A DNA stretch of 64,000 bases from Zizania palustris. Lineage: Eukaryota > Streptophyta > Magnoliopsida > Poales > Poaceae. Under the pieces are notes generated by a model. That model was given only the letters and a program-made list of their open reading frames with translations. It did not search any database and was not told the origin of the DNA. Below, piece by piece: positions 9,519 to 20,899 of this stretch. How positions within the stretch are numbered: position 1 is the stretch's first letter; every line of letters starts with the position of its first letter. Made by a program: the position numbers and the translations under genes. Location: NCBI GenBank assembly GCA_019279435.1, contig JAAALK010000283.1:1922001-1986000 (forward strand), written 5' to 3'.

Positions 9519-12131
9519 CTTGGGGGGCAAGCCAGCAATGTGCCTTTGAGAAAATCGAGGAGTGCTTGTCATCACCGCCTGTGGTGAGAGCACCAAAAGT
9601 CGGGATTCCGTTTCGGCTATACATCGCTGCTTAAGATAGCATGATTGGGGCCGTGCTAACCCAGGAGGTAGAGGGAAAAGAGTACATCATCATGTTCTTG
9701 AGCCGCTGCCTGCTGGATGCCGAAACCAGGTACGCATTTGTGGAATGTTTGTGTTTATCACTTTACTACGCATGCACCAAATTACGCCATTATCTTCTCC
9801 CTACTACATGTGTTGTCATTTGCCAAACCGATGTTATAAAGCACATGTTATAGAAGCCGATTCTAAGTGGAAGAATCGAAAAATGGGCTTACACGTTGAT
9901 TGAGTACGATTTGGCCTACGAACCCCTGAGAGCAATGAAAGGCCAAATCGTGGCCAACTTTATAGTTGATCACCACATAGATGTCAGCTGGAGTGACAAT
10001 ATTGCTCTAGTTGAGGTAGTGCCATGGAAACTTTATTTTGATGGTTTGGCTTGCAAGAGTGGCCAAGGTATTGGAGTGGTTCTCATATCACAGAATGGAA
10101 TGCACTTTGAGACTTCGGTCCGTCTAGAATTTCCTTCCCCTAATAACCAAGCTGAATACGAAGCTTTATTGCTAGGTCTTGAATTACTAGAATCTGTAGG
10201 TGCTAGACATGTCCACGCATATGGTGATTCCCTGTTAGTAGTACAACAAGTAGCTAAAAGTGCTCAATGCTTTAGCGGCTTGCTGAATAGTTACTTAGAT
10301 AAATGTCTAGACATAGTTGCTGCTTTTGATGACTTCAAAATCTCTCACGTGTCAAGAGAAGTCAATTCAGTCGCAAATGATTTGGCTCAGCAAGCATCTG
10401 GCTACCAAGTCAGGAGAGGAAAATTTTCTGTATGGGAGAAGCCGATGCTTGGTCTCACTGCCGAAGCCAGTGACAGTGGGCAAGCACACACTCCGGGTCG
10501 GACCCCTCCGACCACCGAAGGCCACTGTGCGCCGAGGTCCCTGGAACGGAGTACTCTGCCCACCGAGGGACCTGGCGCGTCGGAGGCCGTAAGCCGAAGG
10601 TCCCCGCACGGTGAAGGCTCCCGAGAGTCCGAACCCTCTGGAGGGCTTCAGCCCAGCACACTCCAAATGACTAGTCCGGCCAGACTTCGGCAGGAGCAGT
10701 AATGGCTCGGGGGGCATCCCGAAGTCGGTATTTTAGAAATGTTTTTAGAGGGTGAGCTAGAAAGACCCTCTGAAGCCCATAAGGGCGATTGGAGAATACC
10801 AATCGTCCAGTATTTGAGAGACCCTAGTCAAAGGGTTGATCGGAAGGTTCGGCGACAAGCGTTCAAGTTCGTGTTAATAGATGACACATTGTATCGCCGA
10901 ACCATCGATGGATTACTATTAAAGTGTTTAGACCATGCACATTCCTAGGTGGCTACGGGAGAAGTCCATGAAGGACTTTGGGGCACTCATCAGTCGGCCT
11001 AGAAAATGAGTTGGATGCTCAAAAGAGCAGGTTTTTATTGGCCGAGTATGACCGAAGATTGTTTTAAGTATTATAGAGGGTGTGAAGCATGTCAGAAGTT
11101 TGGAAATATCCAGTTAGCTCCTGCCTCATTACTCAATCCTATTGTCAATCCATGGTCGTTTCGAGGTTGGGGTTTATACTTCATCAGCTAGATTCACCCT
11201 CCTTCCTCAAAAGGGCATCGGTTCGTGTTGATGGCGACAGATTACTTCACTAAGTGGACCGAGGCCGTACCTCTCAAGAACATGACTCACAATGAGGTAC
11301 GTGATTTTGTATTGAAGCACATCATACATAGATTCTGCATTCCTCAAACTCTTACCACGGATCAAGTTACTTCATTTGTTTCTAGAGAAGTGAGGGACTT
11401 CGCCGAATATTATGGTATTAAGTTGATAAACTCTTCACCTTACTATGCTCAGGCCAATGGTCAGGCCGAGTCTAGTAATAAAACCGTGATTAAGCTCATT
11501 AATAAGAAAATTGAAGAGTTTCCTAAGAGATGGCATGAAGTGCTTTCTGTGGTGCTATGGGCTTGTAGAATCACAAAGCACGGTGCTACCAAAGTCAGTC
11601 CATATGAGTTGGTATATGGACAAGAAGTCGTTCTGCCTATGGAGGTAGATCTTGGCTCCTTAAGAGTGTTAAAGCAAGATGGCTTATCGGTCAACGAGTA
11701 TGAAACTCTTTTGAAGGATAATCTATAGGAAGTGACTGATAAGAGACTAAGGGCTTTAGAAGCCATAGAAGTAGACAAGAGAAGAGTAGCTAAAGCCTAC
11801 AATAAGAAGGTTAAACCGAAATCGTTTCAAGTAGGAGATTTGGTTTGGAAGACGATTTTACCCTTAGGCACTAAGAGTCCCAAATTTGGTAAATGGTCAC
11901 CTAGCTGGGAAGGTCCTTTTAAGATAGCTGAAATCGCTCCTAGCAATGCATACGTGTTGGAATCTCTACAAGGAGAGCGGTTTTGAAGAGCTTTGAATGG
12001 TAGGTACTTGAAAAGGTATTTCTCAAGTGTGTGGCAAACAGTGTAAAAGGTGTCGAAAAGCCGATATGGACGATATCGTCTTCAGCTCGTTGTGCTTTTA
12101 GTTCACTCAGTTCACTAAAAGGCAGGGGGCA
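9519..12131 (+). pseudogene. pol: Gypsy-1 pol 3' part (RNase H, second RNase H, integrase), decayed
   Basis: The fragment starts at the end of reverse transcriptase. The first RNase H (IGAVLTQEVEGKEY near 9640) is followed by a second, archaeal-like RNase H (KLYFDGLACKSGQG near 10030, AEYEALLLGLELL near 10150, AYGDSLLVV near 10217). Two RNase H domains are the hallmark of Tat-lineage Gypsy elements. Integrase follows: zinc-finger half with CEACQKF near 11080, catalytic core with ATDYFTKWTE near 11230, TTDQ near 11356 and GQAESSNKT near 11460, then a GPF-type C-terminal region to about 11990. No chromodomain is seen. A GC-rich linker (about 10440-10735) separates second RNase H and integrase. 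Stops at 9632, 9852, 10700, 10946, 11189, 11726 and 11984 make it non-coding. The left part was displaced by Copia-1. Confidence 0.9.
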
Positions 12132-13445
12132 TGTGTTGATATCAAAAAATGGCGTCAATGGCTGAGATTGTCAAAATATCAATTTTTGTGATTTGGGCCA
12201 AAAATACACATGTCTGGGGTCAGGCCGACGCCCTACAGGGCCGAAGGTCCATTGTGCTATGGGCTCCGAAAATCTCTGGCCAGCCCACGGCCTTCAGCCA
12301 AGAAGCCTTCGGAGGCCCACACCGCCGAAGCTTCGGCCCAAGGAGCAGGCTTCGACGGGCCTGGCCGAAGCCCACTTCGGCAGAGACAGAGTTGGATACA
12401 ATTCCGGCTAAGATTTTATCTCTATCCAAGCCGAATTATAGCAGATTAGATCAGAAGTTTGGCCCTTATAAATAGAGAGGCGAGGCCAGCTTAAAGAGCC
12501 CCCCAACACAAATCAAACACAAAGCCCTAGCTTTGATCGCATTTATTTACCTTTACTTTTCTGTACCTCTTCGTGGGTTTGCCTGGAAGCCCTTCGTCGG
12601 ACACTTCGGAACAGTGGTAATCCTTGTTACTTCTCTTGTGAAGTATCTGTTAATCTACGTAATAGATTGCTATCGCCTTGTTACTTCGCCTGTGAAGTAT
12701 CCACTAATCTGCGTAACAGATTGCTACCTTCGCTACTAGTGCAACACTTAGCAGAATTCGGTCCTCAGGCCTAATTAGTACTTCGAACCCTCTTTGTTGC
12801 AGGTTTCCACGTTCGGAGCTACTTCGTCGGAGGTGTCCGGAGCTGAGAGATCAGTTTCGAAGGTCGCTAGGACGCCCTTCACCGAAGATTCTGCTTCGAC
12901 CACACGCTCTGCTAGCACACTTCGTCACGACAGGCTTCGCTAGCACACTTCGTCACGATAGGCTTAGCCACGCTCGTACCACACCGCACAAAGTCACGCC
13001 TGCGCACGGCCCTCGAGTTACCATTCTGTATCTTGCCGTATCAGAGACTTCACGTCGAACCCCACCGTTCGGAGGTGATTGTCGCGTCCAAATCCGTTCA
13101 GAGCCCACCTTCGAACCATATCAGTCCGAACGCCAAAGGTACCCTTCGGCGGGACACTTCGCACCAGACGCCGAAGGTATACTTCGGCGACCCCCTTTGC
13201 ATCACACTCCGAAGCAAACAGACTCCGATTGGTTTGCTGATTTATTTTGTTTAAATATATTTTTTCGGCTAATTGGATTATTTTTTGTGATCTGATTGCC
13301 TGGCGATTCCACCCCCCTTATCACGACTAAGGGTAGTCGGAATGCGACGTCAGTGTTGCGTCATGCTTAGGCTTGTCCCTAAGTATCCGCACACTTTTGG
13401 ATCGTCGAACTGACCCAAGTGTGGGGGCACGTTTTCGTGTCAACA
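12132..13445 (+). repeat. 3' LTR of Gypsy-1
   Basis: It begins TGTGTTGATA right after the purine-rich GGCAGGGGGCA and ends GTGTCAACA, so the ends are inverted (TGTTGA/TCAACA). A TATAAATA lies at about 12468-12475. The length is 1314 bp. The start matches the Gypsy-2 LTRs at 17036 and 27405. The 3' half is very rich in CTTCG/CGAAG. Confidence 0.85.
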
Positions 13446-14041
13446 ATTCTCTAGCCTCTGGAAGCTTCCCTTTGGACCTTCGGGCTAGGGGCCGAAGGAC
13501 TCAATGTACCGGCTCTCGGCCCGGGGCGGGCGTCGCCTCGGAACAACTATGTAAGTCATTCATTGACATGGATATAGTGTTGGGTGTGACGGTGTGTTTG
13601 TGCGGTCTTGCCGCACACCTAACTGGACTAGACAGGTACCAACTGCCCATCACGCCTACTAGGACTATAGTGCATCACAGACAATGCGCTCCGGTCTCAG
13701 CGGGTGACGTCTCCCACCGGTAGGCTCTGCACGTCCTCTTTGGAGCCTTGGTATAGCCGTCTTCAGAGTCACCTTCGGGCAGTCTCTGGCCTCTGGAAGC
13801 TTCCCTTCGGACCTCCGGGCTAGAGGCCGAAGGACTCAGGGTACCGACTCTTGGCTTAGGGTGGGCGTCGCCTCGTACCTCGTGGACCCAATCTTCTCAG
13901 AGCCGACTTCGGCCTCGATCTTCTCCGGAATCTCCTATGTCCGCTGCCGTACATCTCTTCGTCTTATGGAGTCACTTCTCGAGGTCTCCGCTTCGGTCAT
14001 AATGCTCTCTAGGTACAACCGGAATTATCTCACCCAACAAG
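13446..14041. repeat. Non-coding stretch with 85-bp direct repeat
   Basis: Two copies of about 85 bp (near 13455-13540 and 13790-13875), both starting CTCTGGAAGCTTCCCTT and ending GGGCGTCGCCTCG, lie about 336 bp apart. They differ at several positions, so the duplication is not recent. No coding signal, terminal repeats or target duplication could be assigned. It may be untranslated Gypsy sequence. Confidence 0.6.
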
Positions 14042-14866
14042 CTTGTTCCTACATCTTTACTTAATCCTATTATCAAATCATGGTCGTTCCGAGGTTGGGC
14101 CGTGGAATTCATCGGCCAAATTTATCCTTCCTCTTCAAAATGGCATTGGTTCGTGTTGGTGGCTACAGATTACTTCACTAAGTGGACCGAGGTCGTGCCT
14201 CTCAAGAACATGACACAAAATGAGGTAATCGATTTTATCTTGAAGCACATTATACATAGATTCGGTATTCCCCAAACTCTTACTACAGATCAGGGTGCTT
14301 CATTTGTTTCTAAAGAAGTATGATTTTCCTGAATCTTATGGTATAAAGTTCATAAACTCTTCACCATGCTATGGTCGGGCCAAGTCTAGTAATAAAATTG
14401 TGATTAAGCTCATTAAGAAAAAGATTGAAGAGTTTCCTAGACGGTGGCATGGAATGCTTTCTAAGGCATTATGGGCATGTAGAGTTGCAAAGCATGGTTC
14501 TACCAAGGTAAGTCCATATGAGTTGGTATATGGACAAGAAGTCGTTTTACCCGTAGAGGTGAATCTTGGCTCTTTAAGATTACTTAATCAAGATGGCTTA
14601 TCGGTCGATGAGTATAAAGCTCTTTTAAAGGATAATTTGGAAGAGGTGACTGATAAGAAACTAAGAGCTCTAGAAGTGATAGAAAGAGACAAAAGAAGAG
14701 TAGCTAGAGCTTACAACAAGAAAGTGAGAGCAAAATCGTTTCAAGTTGGTGACTTGGTTTGGAAGATGATTTTGCCTTTAGGCACTAAGAGCCCAAAGTT
14801 TGGTAAATGGCCGCCTAGTTGGGAAGGTCCTTTTAGAGTGGTTGAAATCGCTCCAGGGAATGCATA
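14042..14866 (+). pseudogene. pol: Gypsy-2 integrase fragment (left part, split by Copia-2 solo LTR)
   Basis: Closely related to Gypsy-1 integrase: ATDYFTKWTE near 14160, TTDQGASFVS near 14285, then the C-terminal region with PLGTKSPKFGKWP and SWEGPF near 14780-14840. A deletion/frameshift at about 14318 removes a few codons after the second catalytic Asp, and the segment carrying the catalytic Glu is shortened. The reading frame is cut at 14866 by the solo LTR and resumes at 16854. Confidence 0.88.
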
Positions 14867-16853
14867 TGAGAAACCAAGGGTTGGTTTCGGTGTTTTGTGA
14901 TGAGTGATTGACAGGATTTTACCCTCTGTTCGAAGGGTACCTCCGGAAGGGCTTCGGAGGTGGTACCTCCGAAGGGTGTTTCGGAGGTGGTTTCACCGAA
15001 GGGTGTTCGGTGTTTGCTTGCTGCAGCTGTTGCAGCGGTGTGTGCCTGTCGGAGGGGTCCGGCAGTACACGATGACTGGGTTCGTACCGATGGCTTCGGT
15101 ACTTTGGGCGGTACACCAGAGTGTGTGCCGGAGGTTGCTAACCCGGAAAGGTCTCCGGAGTACTGGATACACTTGTCTGTTTGTCTGTGGTGCGCAGGGA
15201 CTTCGGAGGCGACGGACAAGGTTCGAGCCAGGTGAACCTGGGTCAAGCGGGAGGTTTGATGATAGGGGAGCGGGGAGCTTCGTCACGGTGGCTGCGAAGG
15301 TGGTCCGGGTCGGTCCTCGGGTCGAGGCGTGCCAGGTGAAGGCAGAGAGTGCGGAGCGTGGCTCCGGCTGAAGGTGCTCCGAGACAAAGTCCTCGGAGGT
15401 GAGGCACTTCGAAGGTACTCCGAATGGAGTGACTTCGGAGTTGGTTGGATCAAGTCCTCTACGGAGGCAAGGGTTCGAAGTGTGCTCCGGAGGGAGACAC
15501 TCGAAGGTACCCGACGAAGGTCTCAGAAGTCGAGGCGCATCGAAGGCATGGTCCGGGTGAGGCTCGTCAAGAAGTGTGCTCGGGGAGAGACACTGCGACG
15601 AAGTGCTCATGGAATGCTTCATGCGGAGGCCTTGGACGAAGGAGGGACTTCGAAGGGTGGTACTCCGAAGGTGGGGCTTCAGAGTGAGGATGACTTGAGG
15701 TGCTTCAGCCTGCATGGCTTCGGTACACGGACGGACGGAGTTCGAGCTGGGAGTAGCTGCGAAGCCGTGGTGGTCCACTCCGGAGGTGTTGGTGCGAAGG
15801 CCCAAGGGGCTTTGACGGCTTCGGCTCAAAACCGTCACTGTATCGGAGACTGACTTCGGTGAAGCGAAGGCCACCAGGCTCAAGGCTTCTCACCGAAGCT
15901 ACCGCACCCTCGCGTGCGAGGGGAGGCTGCAGAAAGTCAAAGACTGCAAAGGCTGACACTGTCTGTTCTGTAAAAAGGCTGACACTGTCCCCTCTGCAAA
16001 GCTGACAGAGAAGCCTCCAGAATAAAGGTGGACTACCTTTTGTACCCCTTAGTTCTGTAGAGACAAAATCTTTTGTAACCCTAGGGGTAAAGTAGTCTTT
16101 TCCTTTGGGTGAACTGTGGGCTATAAATATGGGGGCTCGGTAGGTAACATTTAACACTTTGAGCATTTACTGTTGAGCTCCTGTAGCCACATACTTCGAT
16201 TGAATGCATCCAGAGAGTTCATTTTCTGTGTTCCGTGTTCAAGCGGCGAAGCCCTGTTTTCCTGTGCTTTTGCTTGAGCTCGCTTTGCATACCTCGCCTG
16301 TTGTTGTGCACCGAAGCCTGTTGAGGCGAAGGTTGTTTTTCGTGCGAGGTGTGTCTTTTCGGTGTGCTGTCGCTCTGTGTAACTTGAGGCCAGTCCTTAC
16401 AGCTTACTAGCGAAGCCCCGATCGAGGCCCGTTTTTGCTTCTTGTGTCGAAGCCCTTAGCGTAGTCTTTTTGTGTGCGTGTAGACCTTCGTGTACGAAGC
16501 CCAGCACCAGTTGTTGTCGCCAAGTACTTGGTCGAAGTCCTCAGAGGGCTGTCCACTCTTGCGAAGGGTGAAGTGCGAAGCCTGCTCGAAGCACCCTGTG
16601 TGCGGAGCCTGCACTGACTTAGCAGAATAGATTTTCGAGGGTTGTAAGTGGAGCGAAGTCTTCTTGGCTTCGAACTTTTGCTCCTCCGAAGCCTGTGTTC
16701 GAAGGTGTCGAAGTACCTCCGAACCAGACCTTCGAAGGTAGTGTTCGAAGCCTGTTCCGCAGAAGACAAAACTGAAACCGAAGGCTAGTTTTTAGCTCGA
16801 ATTTTTAAAAGCTCCCATTCACCCCCCCTCTGGTCACCGTTTCTGGTCCAACA
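14867..16853 (+). repeat. Solo LTR of Copia-2 family, target duplication GCATA
   Basis: It begins TGAGAAACCA and ends GGTCCAACA, 1987 bp, the same length as the Copia-2 3' LTR at 25236. GCATA occurs at 14862-14866 and again at 16854-16858, a clean 5-bp target duplication, and the interrupted Gypsy-2 frame continues on the far side. No internal Copia sequence remains between the ends, so this is a solo LTR produced by LTR-LTR recombination. TATAAATA is near 16122. Confidence 0.93.
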
Positions 16854-17035
16854 GCATATTTGCTAGAGTCTCTTCAAGGAGAGCGATTTCGTAGCGCTTT
16901 AAATGGAAGGTATTTGAAAAAGTACTTCCAAGTGTATGGCAAAATGCTTAAGTGTCGAAACGCCGATATGGAGCATATCGCCCTTGGATCGTTGTGATTT
17001 TGGCTCACTAAAGTTTTCCAAAACATAGGGGGACA
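16854..17035 (+). pseudogene. pol: Gypsy-2 pol 3' end (copy A)
   Basis: Resumes the pol frame broken at 14866: LESLQGERF, the residues that end Gypsy-1 pol, followed by the same spacer. A purine-rich tract (CATAGGGGGACA) precedes the LTR at 17036. Duplicated at 27223-27404. Confidence 0.82.
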
Positions 17036-17906
17036 TGTGTTGATAGCAAAAAATGGCATTAATGGTCAAAATTGTCCAAAAGTCAAAATTGGTAATTTAG
17101 ACCGAAAATATGCAATTCCTGGCACAGGCCGAAGCCTCGAAGTGTCGAAGGCCCATTTGCACTAGGCTTTGGCTGCCCCTTCGGCGGCCTGCTTCGAAGG
17201 CTGGCCTCAGCCCGAAGGGCCCCTTCGGTGGCCTGCTTCATAGGCAGGCTTCGGCCCGACAGGCCTACTTCGGTAGGCCTAATTCGGGTAGGCCTGGGAG
17301 TGAATCTGTTAATATGTTTCGGGTTGTTTTGATCTCTAATCAAATATTATCTGTTTTAGTCGAATCCTAATCAAGTTAGAGTTAGAAATATAGTCAGCGA
17401 CGTCAAGAATAGCCCCAATAAATATAGGGGTGAGGCCGATTCAAATCATCTACGCAGATCAACTCAAAACCCTAGTTTTGAATCGCATTACTTTCAATCT
17501 ACTTTTCCGACCCCAGGAGTAGCTATAAAATCCATCATTGTGAGTTTGCGCCATAAACTCTCCATGCATCACATCGAAATATTGGTAAGCCATGTTGATT
17601 CGCTTGTGAATCATCTTATTGATAGAAAAAGTTGGCATTAATGGTCAAAATTACCAAAATATCGCTTTTTGTTAGTTTTACCGAAAATATGCCGAGACCT
17701 GGCACAGGCTGGTCCAACTGGCCATGTAGGCCCGGTCTGACCGGCTGTATGTGCTCGGTCAGATCGGCCCAAATCTATATCCGACTCAGGCTAGCTTATT
17801 TCAGGTCTATTTTATCTCTAATTGATTTTAACGACTTGGAACCCATGTCCTACTTAGAGAAGAGCCCAGGATCCCACGACTAGCCTCTATAAATAGAGGT
17901 AAGGCC
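17036..17906 (+). repeat. Gypsy-2 LTR, copy A, truncated; two U3-like heads
   Basis: It begins TGTGTTGATAGCAAAAAATGG. A second head-like segment (TTGATAGAAAAAGTTGGCATTAATGG) starts near 17613, each followed by its own TATA-like box (17418-17426 and 17888-17895). The piece ends at AGGCC, where it is fused to a Copia-2 LTR. Confidence 0.82.
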
Positions 17907-18372
17907 AGTCCTTACAGCTTACTAGCGAAGCCCCGATCGAGGCCCATTTTTGCTTCTTGTGTCGAAGCCCTTAGCGTAGTCTTTTTGTGTGCGTGTAGAC
18001 CTTCGTGTACGAAGCCCAGCACCAGTTGTTGTCGCCAAGTACTTGGTCGAAGTCCTCAGAGGGCTGTCCACTCTTGCGAAGGGTGAAGTGCGAAGCCTGC
18101 TCGAAGCACCCTGTGTGCGGAGCCTGCACTGACTTAGCAGAATAGATTTTCGAGGGTTGTAAGTGGAGCGAAGTCTTCTTGGCTTCGAACTTTTGCTCCT
18201 CCGAAGCCTGTGTTCGAAGGTGTCGAAGTACCTCCGAACCAGACCTTCGAAGGTAGTGTTCGAAGCCTGTTCCGCAGAAGACAGAACTGAAACCGAAGGC
18301 TAGTTTTTAGCCCGAATTTTTAAAAGCTCCCATTCACCCCCCCCCCCTCTGGTTGCCGTTTCCGGTCCAACA
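17907..18372 (+). repeat. 5' LTR of Copia-2, 3' portion only
   Basis: Matches 16392-16853 of the solo LTR with a handful of changes, including a longer C run near 18338-18347. It ends GGTCCAACA. The first 1525 bp of the LTR, with its TATA box, are absent and replaced by Gypsy-2 LTR. Confidence 0.92.
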
Positions 18373-18374
18373 AT

Positions 18375-18386
18375 TGGTATCAGAGC
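18375..18386 (+). other. Primer-binding site of Copia-2
   Basis: TGGTATCAGAGC, a perfect copy of the standard initiator-Met-tRNA site, two bases after the LTR end. Confidence 0.93.
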
Positions 18387-18436
18387 AGGTTAAGATCACC
18401 AGTTGACCTTAACCGGTTTTGTGATCTGTTGGCGAC

Positions 18437-20899
18437 ATGGATAGAGGCAGTAAAATTCCTCTGTTCGATGGGACAGATTTTGCATACTGGAAGGTGCGCA
18501 TGGAGGCTTACTTGTTAAGCCAAGGAAATGCAATTTGGGAGATTGTGGACTCACAATACTCCATCCCTGAGACTCGCACCTCTCAGACTGAGAAGGATCA
18601 GTATATTGCCAATTCCAAGGCAAGAAACATACTGTTCATCGGTTTGAGTAGAAGTGAGTTCGATAGGGTGCAGCACCTTAGGACTGCTAGGGATATTTGG
18701 ACAACACTCACTGTCTTTCATGAGGGCTCTGCTCAGATTAAGGCCAGGCGCCAAAGCACCTACAATCAACAGTATCAGCTGTTTGTGCAGGCACCTAGTG
18801 AATCTGTAGATGCCATGTTTTCTCGCTTTGACGCGATAGTGAGTAACTTGCGATCCAACGGGACGCTTGCTTACAGTGATCATGATAGGGCTATCAAGCT
18901 TCTCTATGCTCTTGACCGTAGCATATGGGAAGTGAAGATATCCAGCATTGAGGAGTCCACAGGCTATGACACATTGACCTGTGATGAACTCTTTAGCAAG
19001 CTGAAGTCCACAGAGATTGCCAAGGCATCTCTTGCTGTGCACAGAAGCTCTTTGCCACAGCCATTGGCATTGGTTTCTAGCACTAGCCGTGGCACCACTG
19101 CAGAACCAAGCACATCAGGCACTTGTGTTCTTGCAGATGGTTTTGCTTTGTCCTCCCTGGTCTCCGTCACAAAGGAGCAGGTGGATACTCTAGCTGATGA
19201 TGAGCTTGCTCTCATTGCCCGGAGGTTCACCCGCTTTCATCATGAGAGACGAGATCAGAGGAGAAGTGGTTTTAGTGGTTGCTATGAATGTGGCGACACC
19301 TCTCATATTAAGGCCAATTGCCCCAAAGTCAAGAAGAGAGATGAGATTGACCGCCCCAAATACCACAAAAAGGAGAGGAAGCCCTTTGTGAAGGGCAAGC
19401 GCGGCAAGATGGCTAAGAAAGTAGCCAAGACCGCTTCCAGAGCTTTTGTTGCTTCTCTCAGCGACATCGACACATCCTCAACTGAGGAGTCGAGCTCTGA
19501 GGAGGAGGAGTCCCCAAGGAAGGAGGACAAGAAGGACAAGAAGGGACGTGACTTCACCGGCCTTTGCTTCATGGCCGACAGCGATCACAGCGGCGATGAG
19601 CTTGACTCATCTGAGGTAAACCTATCATCTGACCAGCTTCTAATTAAATTAGATGAGGTGAATGAAGTAGTGCTTGGTCAGGATAGATTACTTGTGCAAG
19701 CTGCTAGAGAAAGAAAAGACCTTAGACTTAGGCTAGAAAATGTATCTACTGAATATGCCATGCTTAAGTCTAAATATGATGATGCTGAATGTGAATCATG
19801 TTCTGTTGTCATGAATGAGCTTGCTCAGTTGCGTTCTGTTCATGCTCAAACTCTTTCTGAGCTTGAGACTGCACAGAAGCAGCTTTTGGAGGTGGATTCT
19901 AGACCTCATGATGTTATTGATTGCATGAACTGCTCTTTATTGCGCGATAGCATTAATTTACGTTATAAGCATGTTCATGATTTAGAGGCTAGATTGGAGA
20001 GGGCCGGTAGTTCTAAGGATGTGCAACCTGTTTGTGACACTTGCATCACCCTTAAGGACCAGCTAGGCACTGTTAGAGAGCGAGCTGAGAACCTCATGTC
20101 CGAAAATGAATATCTCCTTTCCGTGGTTAATAAATGCACTAAGGGAAAGGGTAGGATGGATTTGCTCTTGGCCAAAACCAAGTTGTGTGCTGACAGAGCA
20201 GGGGTAGCTCTAGGTTTGGGTTTTGAGAGGATAGCTTCAGACAGTAAGACCAAAACTGTTTTTACCTCTCCCACCACCCTAGAGAAAGAGAGAGCTCTGT
20301 TGGACACCCCATCAGCCAAAAAGCCTACCCATCCACCAAAGAAAGCCACTCCTCCTGCCAAGAAAAATCCTCCCAAGAAAACCACTCAGAAGAAACCCAA
20401 GGAGCCTGTGAGAGTTTCTCCTGTGACCCATGAGAGTGCCCCTAGGAGAGTGTTTCATTGTTCCTATTGTCAGCGGGCGGGTCATTTGGTTGGGTTCTGT
20501 TTTCGTCGCATCAAGGATGAGCGACGCTCTCAGGCGATGAGTTACCAGGACATGCATTACCCATCTTTAGGTATGCATGAGTCTGAGTTTTACTATCGTC
20601 CTGCTTTTGAGGCTCCTCGTGCTTCTCGGAGAGGTTTTGCTCCTCGAGGTGTTCACCATGTTCCATATGGTGGTAGACCTCGAGCTAGCAGATTTGTACC
20701 TCGTCAGAGTAGGAGACCTCGACATGTTGTTCGTTCACAGCATGTAGGTAGACCTCGCACTTTGCATCATTCTGATTATTATGTGTGTAGACCGTCTGCT
20801 TTTACTGTGCCTACTACTCGTGTCACTCAGTGCTGGATGCCTCGTCATTATTTTACTCACCCCAGCACTGAGCGATCGAGACGTTCTTATCATGTGTAG
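18437..20899 (+). CDS. gag: Gag of Copia-2 (820 aa)
   Basis: The first ATG after the primer site opens a single 820-codon frame. Residues about 1-200 are the capsid-like part typical of plant Copia Gag (KVRMEAYL, FSRFDAIV). A CCHC knuckle CYECGDTSHIKANC lies near residue 281, followed by a basic stretch and a Ser/Glu-rich acidic stretch. Residues about 395-575 form a coiled coil with CESC, CMNC and CDTC pairs at intervals. A Lys/Pro-rich run follows (about 610-660), then a second knuckle CSYCQRAGHLVGFC near 674 and an Arg-rich tail. The protein would build the particle and package element RNA. The frame ends at TAG 20897-20899, directly in frame with protease; this may be a mutation in a fused gag-pol frame or a regulated stop. 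Confidence 0.92.
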   Translation: MDRGSKIPLFDGTDFAYWKVRMEAYLLSQGNAIWEIVDSQYSIPETRTSQTEKDQYIANSKARNILFIGLSRSEFDRVQHLRTARDIWTTLTVFHEGSAQIKARRQSTYNQQYQLFVQAPSESVDAMFSRFDAIVSNLRSNGTLAYSDHDRAIKLLYALDRSIWEVKISSIEESTGYDTLTCDELFSKLKSTEIAKASLAVHRSSLPQPLALVSSTSRGTTAEPSTSGTCVLADGFALSSLVSVTKEQVDTLADDELALIARRFTRFHHERRDQRRSGFSGCYECGDTSHIKANCPKVKKRDEIDRPKYHKKERKPFVKGKRGKMAKKVAKTASRAFVASLSDIDTSSTEESSSEEEESPRKEDKKDKKGRDFTGLCFMADSDHSGDELDSSEVNLSSDQLLIKLDEVNEVVLGQDRLLVQAARERKDLRLRLENVSTEYAMLKSKYDDAECESCSVVMNELAQLRSVHAQTLSELETAQKQLLEVDSRPHDVIDCMNCSLLRDSINLRYKHVHDLEARLERAGSSKDVQPVCDTCITLKDQLGTVRERAENLMSENEYLLSVVNKCTKGKGRMDLLLAKTKLCADRAGVALGLGFERIASDSKTKTVFTSPTTLEKERALLDTPSAKKPTHPPKKATPPAKKNPPKKTTQKKPKEPVRVSPVTHESAPRRVFHCSYCQRAGHLVGFCFRRIKDERRSQAMSYQDMHYPSLGMHESEFYYRPAFEAPRASRRGFAPRGVHHVPYGGRPRASRFVPRQSRRPRHVVRSQHVGRPRTLHHSDYYVCRPSAFTVPTTRVTQCWMPRHYFTHPSTERSRRSYHV

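Larger units (their letters stand above)
14867..17906 (+). repeat. Segmental duplication, copy A (LTR plus Gypsy flank)
   Basis: This 3040-bp stretch recurs at 25236-28275 with a constant offset of 10369 bp. By eye the copies differ at about 15-20 positions (above 99% identity). Copy A ends inside Gypsy-2 LTR at AGGCC (17902-17906) and continues into the middle of a Copia-2 LTR. Copy B continues in ordinary Gypsy-2 sequence. Confidence 0.93.

Noticed and set aside
14993..15883. 296-codon minus-strand frame, repeated at 25362-26252
   Set aside because: It lies wholly within the Copia-2 LTR; several frames are open there on both strands because of the CTTCG-rich composition, and no domain is recognisable.
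16204..16410. 68-codon frame starting just after the LTR TATA box
   Set aside because: It falls in the LTR leader, is copied in the second LTR, and matches no known protein family by inspection.
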